A DNA stretch of 64,000 bases, taken from Cordilura impudica. Lineage: Eukaryota > Arthropoda > Insecta > Diptera > Scathophagidae. The stretch spans positions 193,203,784 through 193,267,783 of the forward strand of contig OY821519.1 in NCBI GenBank assembly GCA_963682025.1, written 5' to 3'. The notes below the pieces were generated by a model. The model was not told the origin of the DNA and did no database searches. It saw only the letters and a list, made by a program, of their open reading frames with translations. Shown here piece after piece: positions 1 to 10,124 of the stretch (the stretch's first letter is position 1; every line of letters begins with the position of its first letter). The translations under genes and the position numbers were made by a program.

Positions 1-277
1 AGCTGAGTTTGTACCTCGAATATCCTCTATCCGTCTGTAGAAATCACGACCACGCTCTCAATAGATCAAAAGTATTGCTAACTTTTAGTTCAAATGATTC
101 ATTGACATGCCAAGCAAATTCCTGTACTACATTTTTTAATGTTATCCCGAAATAAATATAAAGTATTGCCACTATGAAAGAAAGAAAATAATAAAGTAAC
201 CAAAAAGTAAATTGTATTAAAAAAGTAAGTAGTTAGTCGTTAATAAAGATTAATTAATTACATATATATTTATATAT
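1..277. other. Left flank, no gene seen
   Basis: AT-rich sequence with no recognisable coding or repeat signature. The last 20 bases are a TA-rich run that is echoed just outside the other end of the adjoining transposon, so part of it may be a target-site duplication. Confidence 0.5.
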
Positions 278-855
278 GGGGGATTTCATGTCAAGTGCAC
301 CAACTTTTGAAACCGATGTCTTCCGATCGGGATGAAATTTGCACCAAGATTAGTCCTATTGGATAGTAGTTTAGACACAATTTTTCAACAAGATCGGTTC
401 AGATCTCTCTGAGTTAGAGGGGATCAAAATTTGAAATTTTGGCCAAACAGGTGTTTTTTCTCATCCATGTAACTTATTACTTATTGTTCTTAGAAAATTT
501 TCTCCCCAAAGAGTTTAGATAGCCATTTCTTCAATATTTCGGAAAAAAATACTTTAAAAAAAAAAAATTTGTAGACTTTTTTTGTTAAATTAAAGCATTT
601 TTGCCTTTTTTTCAAAAAGGGATTTTTTTTTTTTCATAAGAAAGCTTAGGATTTTTCCTTTAAGAGCTTTTTGGTCGCTTAGTGGGATGGGAGTGGGATA
701 TCTATCAAAATAAATGTTTTGTAACTCAAGACAACGGTTTTTCAATTTTTCACAAATGCACTATTTTGAAGTTTTTCCGATTTGTGTCTAAACCCTTACA
801 AATAAAACTTATACTGAGAAACTAGACAAACTAAACTTTCCGAAGGTATGTAACC
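278..855 (+). repeat. Left long inverted repeat arm
   Basis: This arm matches the reverse complement of 4510-5012 over most of its length. Shared landmarks are the GGTGCACTTGACATG end, the CTCTGAGTTAGAGGGG block, the AAAATTTTCT block and an inner AAACTTTCCGAAGGTAT block. It is about 70 bp longer than the right arm because of extra sequence near 600-720. Confidence 0.85.
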
Positions 856-880
856 TACCTTCATAACATAACAGAAGAGA

Positions 881-2373
881 ATGGTTATCTGTAACTTGAA
901 AGAGTTATTTGCAACATTTCAATCTGAACACGAGGATGTTAGAATTGGCTTCACGAAATTAACCCAAATGAGGCCAAAACATTTCGTTTTGGCAGAAAGC
1001 AGCGGAACTCACAAGTATGCGTTTGCATTTACCAAGAAAATGTTAAACTGATGTTGAAGAAAATCATCTTAAAGTATTTAACAGATGATTCGGCAGAAGA
1101 TTTATACGATTACCGCGATTGCCTTAAATTGACTATGTGTCCTAATGCAACAACTTCTTGCCACTTAGGTGAATGTACCAATTGCCCGAAAACCACATTT
1201 ATCAAAGAAAATTTAATCAACTCTTTAGATCGAGAATATATAGAGGAGGTCAAATTTGATTCTTGGATTCAGACTGACAGATGCACATTGAAAACAATCA
1301 TTTTAAATGTGGATGATTTTGTGGAAGAAATGTGTACAGGATTGCTAAACTTGAGAAACCATGGCTTTTTAGTCAAAGAGCAATGGTCATTCTTCAAGGA
1401 TTTGAAGATACATTTGAAGTCTGGTGAATTCGTTGTTTCATATGATTTCGCAGAAAACTATAAATATGTTCTTCAGGATGCCATACAAGCATTCCACTTC
1501 AATAACGACCAAGCAACTATATTCACAGTAGTTATTTACTACATGAAAGATGCAGTTTATGAGTACGAGAAGAGAATACTAAAATTTCTAAAATCTAAAC
1601 TTACGGTAAAGAAGGACGGAGCTCGTCAACATTTTAAAAACAAAAGTAGCTTGGCAAATCTTATGGCCCATGAAAAAGATTTTGGAATGCCAGCTGAGTG
1701 GCATTTTCATCCTACTGCTCATGGTAAAGGATGGTATTGGAGCAAACCTTAAAAGAAATGCAGCGAAGTATAGCCTCCAGTGCTCTCATCAAGATCGCAT
1801 CTTAGATGCGACTGCTTTATTCAATTGGGCAAAGAGTTATTGTAAAGAAACTGAAATAGTTTTTAGTGGCAAAGAGGATCATCAGGAAACATTGAAAACA
1901 CTGAAGAGCAGATTCGATGCTGCGGTAACAATCGATGGCGCCGCTCAATACCATGCTTTTATACCGCTTGTCATGGTAAAGGAGCATGTGATGGTATTGG
2001 ATCAAACCTTAAAAGAAATGCAGCGAAGTATAGCCTCCAGTGCTCTCAACAAGATCGCATCTTAGATGCGACTGCTTTATTCAATTGGGCAAAGAGCTAT
2101 TGTAGAGAAACTAAAATAGTTTTTAGTGGCAAAGAGGATCATCAGGAAACATTGAAAACACTGAAGAGCAGATTCGATGCTGCGGTAACAATCGATGGCA
2201 CCGCTCAACACCATGCTTTTATACCGCTTGTCGATGGAAGACTCAAGTTGAAAAAGTTTTCTGCCTCTATTCAATGCGATTTCTTTCCAAAGACAACAAA
2301 TAAACCAGCAGCGAAATCAACAGCTGAACCTAGTAACGCCAAGAAAGGATTGACAAAAAAACGCAGTAAATAA
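881..2373 (+). pseudogene. Broken transposase of the long-inverted-repeat element
   Basis: Coding similarity starts at an ATG at 881, just inside the left inverted repeat, and ends at the TAA at 2371-2373. From memory, the pieces fit an arthropod transposase-like family: an N-terminal part with MRPKHFVLAESSGTH, a cysteine cluster CPNATTSCHLGECTNCP, a DFAENYKYVLQDAIQAFH block, EWHFHPTAHGKG, and NLKRNAAKYSLQ followed by a lysine-rich tail. A frameshift lies near 1030, where the reading moves from frame 2 to the frame of the 1051 ATG. A second lies near 1730, where 8 bases are missing compared with the duplicated copy downstream. A 260-bp tandem duplication (1721-2232) repeats the C-terminal domain. 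The acidic DFAEN block is a candidate for part of the catalytic core, but that is inference. The gene cannot encode an intact enzyme. Confidence 0.75.
1721..2232 (+). repeat. Tandem duplication inside the transposase gene (252 + 260 bp)
   Basis: Copy 1 (1721-1972) and copy 2 (1973-2232) are nearly identical. Both start at ATGGTAAAGGA and end at ATACCGCTTGTC. Copy 1 lacks 8 bases that copy 2 keeps just after the start, which destroys the glycine-rich motif in copy 1 and shifts the frame. Only a few point differences separate the copies, so the duplication is fairly young. Confidence 0.9.
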
Positions 2374-2537
2374 AGGCGACAAAAAAGCTGGATGAAAGAC
2401 TGGGTATTTAAAAATTTACAAGACTTAAATACTTCATCAGCTACAATAAATTAAGTATAAAAATAGTTATGATATAAATGGATCTAATGCAATTAAGATT
2501 AAATTTTAATAAATTATTTATCTTTTTATTTTTAATA

Positions 2538-2975
2538 CTAGATGTAACCCGGTGTGCTTCGCTACACCCTCCCCCTCCCCCCTACCGAACCGTTAGGAAA
2601 GGGCTCACGCAAATACCGTAATTTAGATATATCACATTTAATATTAAGTTTGTGTGGGGGTACCACGCGCATTTGTATAATCCCGCCCATTTCTTTGTCT
2701 GACTACTTACGTTAATAATAGATGACCTGAGACAAATTTGCAAAGCTTTCTCTATCATAGTGCTTAATATATATGATATTAAAAATGTACTTTGTATGGG
2801 AGGTGCCACGCCCACTAAAAATATTTTAAAAAAAATTAAAGCCTGTAGCACCCCCATATCCGCAGTAAGACTATGTGAAAAATTCAGGAAGATCAGATGA
2901 GTAGTTACGGAGAGTACCTCCTACAAAGAAACAAACAAACAAACAAATATTACCTCTTTATTATGTTAGTATAGA
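2538..2975 (-). mobile_element. Short non-autonomous Helitron, family B
   Basis: Read on the minus strand, the element starts with TC followed by TATACTAACATAATAAAGAG. It runs through a TTTG-rich tract and a module with TTTTCACATAGTCTTACTGC. It ends with a GGTGTAGCGAAGCACACC hairpin, about 9 bases and CTAG, followed by T. These are canonical Helitron ends (5' TC, 3' hairpin plus CTRR, insertion at A|T). The interior holds two units of the roughly 142-bp family-B repeat (CACGC boxes at 2664 and 2807). There is no coding capacity. Confidence 0.8.
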
Positions 2976-2997
2976 TTATTAGTATAGATTTTTTATT

Positions 2998-3172
2998 TCA
3001 ATGCTTGCTGATGCTGATATACAATATTTTTTGTTTTTTCTTTCGGTTCAACAATTATCAGATTTTTCGGCGTTCCTACCCTGGAGCAAGGTACATGTAG
3101 CTGCCCATGAGAAGAAGATGGATTATCCATATTAGCTCTGGCAACACTTAACTGTTGGCCTTGAACTTAGAA
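2998..3172 (-). pseudogene. Helitron Rep/helicase, C-terminal remnant
   Basis: A minus-strand frame of about 58 codons reads through QGQQLSVARANMDNPS, SHGQLHVPCSRVGTPKNL and EKTKNIVY to a stop near 2998. It matches the end of the PIF1-like helicase of Helitrons, where HGQLYVACSRV and KTKNIVY are family hallmarks. Upstream helicase motifs are missing, so only the last part of the enzyme is left. Confidence 0.7.
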
Positions 3173-3374
3173 TATCATTTGGCAATTTTTTTTTTGCGAT
3201 TTTTGATTTTGCCCATTTTGATTTTGAAGATTTTTGTTTTTGGGCGATTTTTATTTTTCGCGATTTTTGGGTTTGGAGATTTTTGATTTTGGCGATATAT
3301 TTTCCATGACAAATCACATTGATAACTAATGAACTTGTCAAAAGACTGTCTCCTTCATTGTACTTCATATTTTT

Positions 3375-4200
3375 TACATAGGAGGTGCCATGCCCACTAA
3401 TCCCATCCCGCCCAATTTTTATTGGACTGCTCACATTAATATCTGATGGACTCATGCAAAATGTCGAGTCTTTCCCTTTTATAGTACACCAGTTATATGA
3501 CATTAGATATTTATTTTGCATGGGCGGAACTACACCCACTGCTTCGATCACGCCCAATTTTTTGTTCGACTAATCATACAAATATATGATATATGACATT
3601 AAATAGTTACTTCCATGGGGAGTGCCACGCCCATTGGTATGAACCCGCCAATTTTTTGTCCGACTACACATACTAATATCTGATGGTGTCGTACAAAGCG
3701 TCAAAGCTTCCCTTTTTTAGTACACCAGTTATATGATATCACATATTTACTTTGTACGTGCGGTGCCACGCCCATTTTTTTGTGCAACTAATCGCATGCA
3801 TAACTTATGGGCTCACACAAATTCCCAAGACTCTCTCTATAACAGTACTCCAGATATATGGCATTTTATATTTAATTTGTATTGTAGGTGCCACGCCTAT
3901 TGGTCCGATATTGCCCATCTTTTGTCCGACTACTCACATTAATAATAGGTGACACCAAACCAATTTGAAAAGCTCTCTCTATCACACTACTCGAGATATA
4001 TAATATTGAATAATTACTTGTATGGGAGGTACCATGCCCACTTCTCCGATCCCGCCCATTTTCGGCGTAACTACTAATATTAACAATAGGTGACCTCACA
4101 CAAATTTGCAAAGCTCTCCCTTTCATAATACTCAATATATGTATATGATATTAAAAATTTACTTTGTGTGGGAGGTGCCACGCCCACTAAAAATATTAGA
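3375..4200. repeat. Array of about seven family-B units, period near 142 bp
   Basis: The box GGAGGTGCCACGCCCAC or a variant recurs at about 3389, 3531, 3626, 3767, 3891, 4032 and 4179. Spacings are 142, 95, 141, 124, 141 and 147 bp. Each unit also has a CCGATCCCGCCCATTTT block, a CTACTCACATTAATA block and an AAGCTCTC(C/T)CT block. The same unit appears at 2580-2880, 10260-11260 and 44520-45020. Confidence 0.85.
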
Positions 4201-4509
4201 AAACTTATAGCCTATAGCACTTCCCATATCCGCAGTAAGACTCTGTGAAAATTTCAGGAAGATCAGATGGGTAGTTACGGAGATTACCTCCTACAAACAA
4301 ACAAACAAACAAACAAACAAACAAACAAACAAACACACATTACCTCTTTATAATATTAGTATAGATTATTATTATATATTAATTTAAATATTATTAAAAA
4401 TAAATAAAAAATAATAATTTTTCAACATTTCTATGGAAAAAAAACGATTTTTTTCCTGAGGTTAACATATTCTGGGTATTACAGTATCGAGGGTATAAAA
4501 TTTTAGTTA

Positions 4510-5012
4510 GGTATGTTATATACCTTCGGAAAGTTTAGTTTGTCTAGTTTCTCAGTATAAGTTTTATTTGTAAGGTTTTAGACACAAATAGGAAAATTTT
4601 TAAAATAGTGAATTTGTGAAAAATTGAAAAACCCTTGTGTTGAGTTACAAAACATTTATTTTGATAGATAAAAAATCCTAAGCTTTCTTATGAATAAAAA
4701 AAAAAAACAATGCCCTTTTTGAAAATAACAAAAATAAAGTCTACAATTTTTTTTTTTTAAGTATTTTTTTCCGAAATATTGAAGAAATAGCTATCTAAAC
4801 TCTTTGGGAGAAAATTTTCTAAGAATAATAGGTAATAAGTTACATGGATGAGAAAAAACACCTGTTTGGCAAAATGTCAAATTTTGATCCCCTCTAACTC
4901 AGAGAGATCCGGACCGATCTTGTTGAAAAATTGTGTCTAAACTACTATCCAATAGGACTAACCTTGGAAGACATCGGTTTCAAAAGTTGGTGCACTTGAC
5001 ATGAAATCCCCC
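4510..5012 (-). repeat. Right long inverted repeat arm
   Basis: This is the reverse complement of the left arm at 278-855. The match runs from the ATACCTTCGGAAAGTTTAG block to the outermost CCCCC. Confidence 0.85.
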
Positions 5013-5049
5013 ATATATATTTATATATGTATATATATCTCTTCCCGTC

Positions 5050-5539
5050 ATTCTTATAAGGAGCATAGGGCCTCAACAAACACGTTCCAACGTGATTTAT
5101 CTTGGGCGAGGTATTTTATTTCTTCCCAACTTTTGTTCGTGGTTGCAGCTTCGATGTCTATTTGTCGCCTCCATGTATGTGCAGGTCTCCCTCTTCTGCG
5201 GTTGCCTTACGGATTCCAGTCGATGGCATTCCTGGTGATATCGTTTGATGGTCTTCGTAGGATGTGGCCGATCCAGTTGCATTTGCGCCTCTTTATGTCT
5301 GTTGCAACTGGCAATTGTTTTGATTCGGTCGATAAACTGTGGTTTGTTATTACGTTTGGCCAGAAGATATGCATTATTCTGCGGAGGCACTGGTTATCAA
5401 ACACTTGCATTTTCTGGATATCTCGGGGTGCAGCTTTCCATGTTTCACAGCCATAGAGTATGATTGAGATCACGTTTGTCTCGAATATCTTAAGTTTCAC
5501 TCGGCGAGAGAGGGTACGCGAGCTCCATACGGATTTCAA
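5050..5539 (-). pseudogene. RTE-like non-LTR retrotransposon, C-terminal fragment
   Basis: The minus strand encodes the region after the reverse transcriptase core of an RTE-type ORF2: ILYGCETWKAAPRDIQKMQ, FDNQCLRRIMHIFWPNVI and RKCNWIGHILRRPSNDI. An in-frame TAA follows DWNP at about 5207. The same frame then resumes as GNRRRGRPAHTWRRQ and SWEEIKYLAQDKSRWNVFVE, and ends near 5055. Everything 5' of this is absent, as expected of a 5'-truncated insertion. A TA-rich run follows the stop. No catalytic domain is present, so it is inert. Confidence 0.75.
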
Positions 5540-5912
5540 CCGACCGACCGGTCACATGAGGAAAAATTAAACTTTTTTTCTGCGGCATATCTTTTTTTGG
5601 AATCAATTTAGATACATTAGGTACTATATCATCATATATAACTTAAGATCAAAATAGAACAATTTTCACAATTTTAATTTTTTAACAACAAAAAAATTAT
5701 AATTTTTCATAAACAAAACCTTTTTCGGAAAAAAAACTTCCTGAATGTTTCAGTAACTGTAAAGTTAATTAAGAAATATTGGAAAAGTAACTTGGAGGTA
5801 ATATAACCAGCTGCGAATTTTCAGATTTTTTTTACTTCGCCAAATCGAAAAACTTTTTTTGAGTTATGCTAAAATGTGTGTTAAAACCAGGGACGTAACA
5901 GTTATAAAAAAA
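5540..5912. other. AT-rich spacer
   Basis: Poly-A and poly-T rich sequence with a CCGACCGACCGG start. It has no coding signal and no repeat that I could place. Confidence 0.4.
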
Positions 5913-6700
5913 AACAAGTAAGAAAATTATAGTCGGTCTAGACCGACTATACGATACCCTATACCATGCGTTTAGAAACCCTATCTCTTAGGCCCAACTA
6001 CTGGACATAGAAAATAAGCAAAAACAAAATTTGAGTGGGATTTTTATTAATTTTTTTGGCTGCAGATACAAAAAAGTTCATATCGGATGCTATATCTATA
6101 AAGGGGCTAGGTCCAAAAATGGACCGATCCTGATCATGTTTGGTAAAGTCTTTTGTATTTTGCAAAAATATGTACAAACAAAATTTGAGAAGAATCAGTG
6201 CAATATTTTTGTTTTTTAATAGATTTAACTGAAGATCGGGAAGCAGCTCTATATGGGGTCAAAGGAATCATTTTTGGACTACTCATTAGTGGATGTAACG
6301 AACGCATACAAACCCAATTTGAGTAAGATCTATATGACAATTTGGATCTTATGGCAATTTATGTCTATTTCATATGGGTAATTTGTATGGGGGCTAGGTC
6401 TGAACATGCACCGATTCTCACCAATTTCAATAGCGTTCATCCCATGGCCGATAAAAGCTTATATACCAAATTTCATCAAAATATATTCACATTTGCGACC
6501 TGCAGTTTGATTACAAGCTTTAAATGGACACACAGACGGACGGACGGACGGACGGACGGACGGACATTGTTAAATCAACTCAGAAAGTGATTCTGATTCG
6601 ATCGGTATAATTAAAGATGGGTCTAGGTCAAATATTTTTGGTTGTTACAAACAGCAGCACAAAGTCATTATACCCAAACCACATAGTGGTATAGGGTATA
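5913..6700 (+). mobile_element. Family A element, copy 1 (DINE-1/HINE-like)
   Basis: The copy starts ACAAGTAAGAAAATTATAG and then has a perfect 24-bp palindrome at 5928-5951, made of TATAGTCGGTCT and its reverse complement. The subterminal repeat GATACCCTATACCATG follows. Near the other end are a GGAC microsatellite and TGGTATAGGGTATA, which is the inverted partner of the first subterminal repeat. Subterminal inverted repeats, an internal microsatellite and a hairpin at one end match the layout of Helentron-associated elements such as DINE-1. Read that way, the element's own 5'-to-3' direction is the minus strand here. ORF-like stretches ending in TDGRTDGRT are translations of the microsatellite and not genes. 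Confidence 0.8.
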
Positions 6701-6808
6701 ATGACGAATAAGTCTTGTTTAACCATTAACATTAATGAATTCAAATAATGGTTATAATTAACAATTATGGTAAGATATATAGTAGTTTGGTTATTTTAAC
6801 CACTTGAA

Positions 6809-7580
6809 GTGAGTCGGTCTAGACCGACTATACGATACCCTATACCATGCGTTTGGAAACTCTATCTCTTATGCCCAACTAACTGGACATAGAAAATAAG
6901 CAAAAACCAAATTTGAGTGGGATTTTTATTTTTTGGCTGCAGATATGAAAAAGTTCATATCGGATGATATATCTATATGGGGACTAGGTCCAAAAATGGA
7001 CTGATCCTGATCATGTTTGGTAAAGTCTCTTTTATTTTGCAAAAATATATACAAACAAAATTTGAGAAGAATCAGTGCAATATTTTTGCTTTTAATAGAT
7101 TTAAGTGAAGATCGGGAAGCAGCTCTATATGGGGCCAAAGGGATCATTTTTGGACTACTCATTAATGGATGTAATGAATGCATACAAACTCAATTTGAGT
7201 AAGATCTATATGACAATTTGGATCTTATGGCAATTTATGTCGATTTCATAAGGGTAATCTGTATGGGGGCTAGGTCTGAACATGGACCGATTCTCACCAA
7301 TTTCAATAGCGTTCATCCCATGGCTGACAGAAGCTTACATACCAAATTTCATCAAAATATATTCATATTTGCGACCTGCAGTTTGATTACAAGGTTTACA
7401 TGGACACACAGACGGACGGACGGACGGACGGACGGACGGACGGACATTGTTAAGTCAACTCAGAAAGTGATTCTGATTCGATCTGTATAATTAAAAATGG
7501 GTCTAGGTCAAATATTTTTGGTTGTTACAAACAGCAGCACAAAGTCATTATACCCAAACCACATAGTGGTATAGGGTATA
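6809..7580 (+). mobile_element. Family A element, copy 2
   Basis: Direct repeat of copy 1, starting inside the palindrome (GTCGGTCTAGACCGAC) and ending TGGTATAGGGTATA. It differs from copy 1 by scattered substitutions, by the loss of a few bases near 6935, and by its number of GGAC units. The first 15 or so bases of the family consensus are replaced by unrelated sequence. Confidence 0.8.
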
Positions 7581-7582
7581 AT

Positions 7583-7622
7583 TAATATAATATAATGCTG
7601 CGGAGCAGCATGGGTCCTCTAG
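7583..7622 (+). mobile_element. Solitary Helitron 3' end, family D
   Basis: The hairpin ATGCTGC-GGA-GCAGCAT is followed by GGGTCCT and CTAG at 7619-7622, then T, which is a canonical Helitron 3' terminus. It equals the 3' end of the complete family-D element at 45206-45658. Family-A copy 2 directly abuts it on the 5' side, so the rest of this copy is displaced or lost. Confidence 0.65.
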
Positions 7623-7779
7623 TAAATAATTAACAAGACTTATATTTTTATAGTAACTTTTATGTACTTAATTTTCGAAATGAAAAAAAATTTAAAAATT
7701 AACAGAACATTTGATTTCATTACTAAAATTATTATTTTAGTGACTCTCTGTGCATTGAAAACTTGAAATCGAATTTCTG

Positions 7780-9560
7780 ACATCATGATTTAACTTAACT
7801 TACCTCCCAACTTACCTATTTTCTTTGTAACAGCATTCGCATGTGGTAAATTTGAATTTGATTTTGTGAAGTTGGAAAATACCAAGGTATCATTGAAATT
7901 TTTAGATTTACTTATTTTGAACAAACAATATTGGTCTAAATCCAGCTTAGACCATGACTTTCTTTCATATTCACAAAATTTTTACTCCACTGTTATTTAT
8001 TCTTGTATTAGAGATTAATATTAACTAGCGGATTCTAGGCAACATTATTTTTCAACTTAGTCAGTTCACAAACCAATACTTTTTGGTTTATTATTATTAT
8101 GATCGAAGATAAAACACTCATTAACAAACACATTAACAAATTTAATAAGCGCACACATAGCATATCTTTAGTTTTATGTATGTTTAGTAGCAAACCGTGA
8201 TAAAAGGGTAGAAAAAATCGCATAGCCTATTAATATTATAGGTTTCAAATATTTGGCATAACAATTTATATTGAAAAATATTTTTATTATCAACACCCAT
8301 AGCCACCTCAGGGTTAAGAAATTCAATTTCCTTAAATACTGATTCACTTGTAAAAGGAAGTCCTTTTGTGTTTCTTCCAAAGCGGTGATATAAAATTTTA
8401 AACAATCGAACTTTATTTGGTATGCCCTTGAAATTGGATATATTTTTAGCAGCTCCTCGCATTCGTGACAAACATAAATATTTTATATTTGTAACGCCAT
8501 ATGTGGCGATTTCGAATTGTAGTCAATTCTCTGCTCCTTTCTTTTAATAAAATTGTGACTAAGTTTAAAAAAAAATTATTAATTTTTGGTTCAAAATATA
8601 AAACATGTCCATTCATACTCAATTGAATCCATCCAAAACAATTCTTAATATTTTGCCTTCGCGGACATGGCTGGGATATTCAATTAACGTTTTATAGAAG
8701 CAGTATTGCTCATATTAACCTTCCTATGCCTAAAAGTGGAAGCAAAATGTTAAATGTAACCTTTCTGCTCAATCTGATTCATGGTTATTTATACTCCCAA
8801 TTGCTCCCCAACAGAATCAATATAAATATTTCACAGCGCAATTCACGGTATTTCCAGATCCTGATTGTAAAATAGTTTCGCACAAATTATACTAACTCCG
8901 ATCCTCTTCGTCGAGTTTGTGTCGAATTTAACCAACTTTATAATATAATATCAAAAAACTCAAAACCAATTTTAAATTTTATGAAATTTTTCTTTTGTGA
9001 CCATTAAATGTAGAATTATTATTGTAAAAAGGAGTTTCCTTAGGGCTAAATTCACTTTATGTTAGATTTAATTCTTTATATCCTATTGGTGTTAAGTAGT
9101 CTGTAAGCATTATATTTTCAAAATAATGAAACAGAACGTTAAGGGAGTTGAAATAATTTAAAATGAATTTAAAAAAAGACATATTTAATATCAAATCTGC
9201 TCGCTTTAGCTTGTCATACGTTGCTTCTTATTTAAAAGATTCCTAATATAACTATCCAATTCTCTAATATTTTTTATTCTCTTATGTTCTTAAAATTTTT
9301 CTTTCTTTGTTGAGTAACTGTTGAAATTCTTCCAACTGGAAACATCTTTTAGAGCTTCCAACATTATGTGCAGCAAAGAAACAGGCTTATGCTCAATGCT
9401 ACATATGTTGTTTTTGGGAAAAATAATAAATTTTTTGCAATTACTAATAGCAAAAGCACTAGTCTTGTGCAATTTTGTCATGGTGTGTCTCATCAGATCC
9501 GATTTACATTCAAGGTCTATAACTTCTTTATGCCATCCTTTAAAACTCTCTTTCTTCAAC
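7780..9560 (-). pseudogene. hAT-like transposase pseudogene
   Basis: Three blocks on the minus strand look like one decayed hAT (ZBED/SCAND3-type) protein. At 9559-9290, ESFKGWHKEVID and SDLMRHTMTKLHKTSA resemble the N-terminal BED-like region. At 8471-8250, a frame-shifted block contains FTSESVFKEIEFLNPEVAM. At about 7950-7800, LPHANAVTKK resembles the LPHSNA motif of the hAT dimerisation domain. A family-C Helitron (8025-8242) separates the last two. The blocks are short and the catalytic residues are not visible, so this rests on pattern similarity only. Confidence 0.4.
8025..8242 (-). mobile_element. Family C Helitron, copy 1 (internally deleted)
   Basis: The 3' CTAG at 8025-8028 (minus strand) and the TATAATATTAATAGGC block at the other end define it. 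The hairpin region normally next to CTAG is missing, and the first 5' base pair reads CC instead of TC. It lies inside the hAT-like pseudogene. Confidence 0.6.
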
Positions 9561-9899
9561 CAACTCTAATAAAAACATTGTTTTCAGAATATATTTTAAG
9601 CACAAATAAAATCTTCCGAAGAAGAAAAATCACATGTACCTAGAATATCAAAATACTATAAAAAATTGAACCATTTAATAACAAAAAAAAAACTCACAAA
9701 GGTGACATAATTGCTGTGTTTAAATAGTATCTATATATGAATATAATAATACGTGAAAGAAAATTTTGTAATAGTTATTAAGCAAGCGCGAGAAAGGAGG
9801 AGTGTGAACTTCCCGAATAATATAAGTATAATATGTATAATAAGTATAATATGTTTTAAAAATATATGAAATTAACTAAATAAAATATTTAAAATAAAT
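9561..9899. other. AT-rich spacer
   Basis: No gene or known repeat is visible. The short frames here are antisense or random. Confidence 0.4.
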
Positions 9900-10110
9900 A
9901 TTTTCATAAGAACCTCAGGGTATGCTAATCAATTTTAGGCAATTCACAATTCATCGCATTTGATTATAATTGTATATAACATGCCCTATGTTGAATTGTG
10001 AATCGCTAATATTGATTAGCATACCTTTAGGCCCTTAAAAAATTATTTGTAAACAAATTCATTTACATATCTTCTGTGTGTTCAACAAATATTTAAATAA
10101 TCCTTAATTC
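9900..10110. repeat. Palindromic family-C-related remnant
   Basis: Inverted arms of about 36 bp (GGTATGCTAATCAATTTTAG and its near reverse complement ending TTGATTAGCATACCT) enclose about 45 bp. The same arrangement recurs at 19190-19340. The GTATGCTAATCA block and the CTTCTGTGTGTTCAACAAAT block also occur in family-C Helitrons, for example at 48590-48640. Confidence 0.55.
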
Positions 10111-10124
10111 TTTATATATATATA

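Larger units (their letters stand above)
2989..4365 (-). mobile_element. Helitron of family B with helicase remnant
   Basis: The 5' end on the minus strand is TC at 4365-4364, then TATACTAATATTATAAAGAG and a long TTTG repeat. The 3' part holds the end of a Helitron helicase (2998-3172). Between them is an array of about seven family-B units. A proper 3' terminus is not visible. The neighbouring 2538-2975 element sits just downstream, so it may have been inserted there or the two may share one 3' end. Confidence 0.65.
278..5012 (+). mobile_element. DNA transposon with long terminal inverted repeats
   Basis: The element opens with GGGGGATTTCATGTCAAG and closes with the reverse complement of that sequence, CTTGACATGAAATCCCCC. 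The two arms of about 0.5 kb are clearly reverse complements with some indels. Between them lies a broken transposase gene (881-2373) on the plus strand, followed by two Helitron insertions (2538-2975 and 2989-4365). A near-identical TA-rich stretch of about 16 bp flanks both ends and could be a target-site duplication, although such low-complexity sequence is weak evidence. The transposase resembles a family seen in many arthropod genomes, whose superfamily I could not name with certainty. Confidence 0.85.

Noticed and set aside
3385..3952. Plus-strand ORFs within the family-B array
   Set aside because: Overlapping frames with no domain, created by the 142-bp repeats.
6342..7490. Repeated ORFs with a shared protein ending in THRRTDGRTDGRT
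   Set aside because: They occur in every family-A copy on either strand, the tail is the translated GGAC microsatellite, and frames differ between copies. They are by-products of a repeat and not genes.
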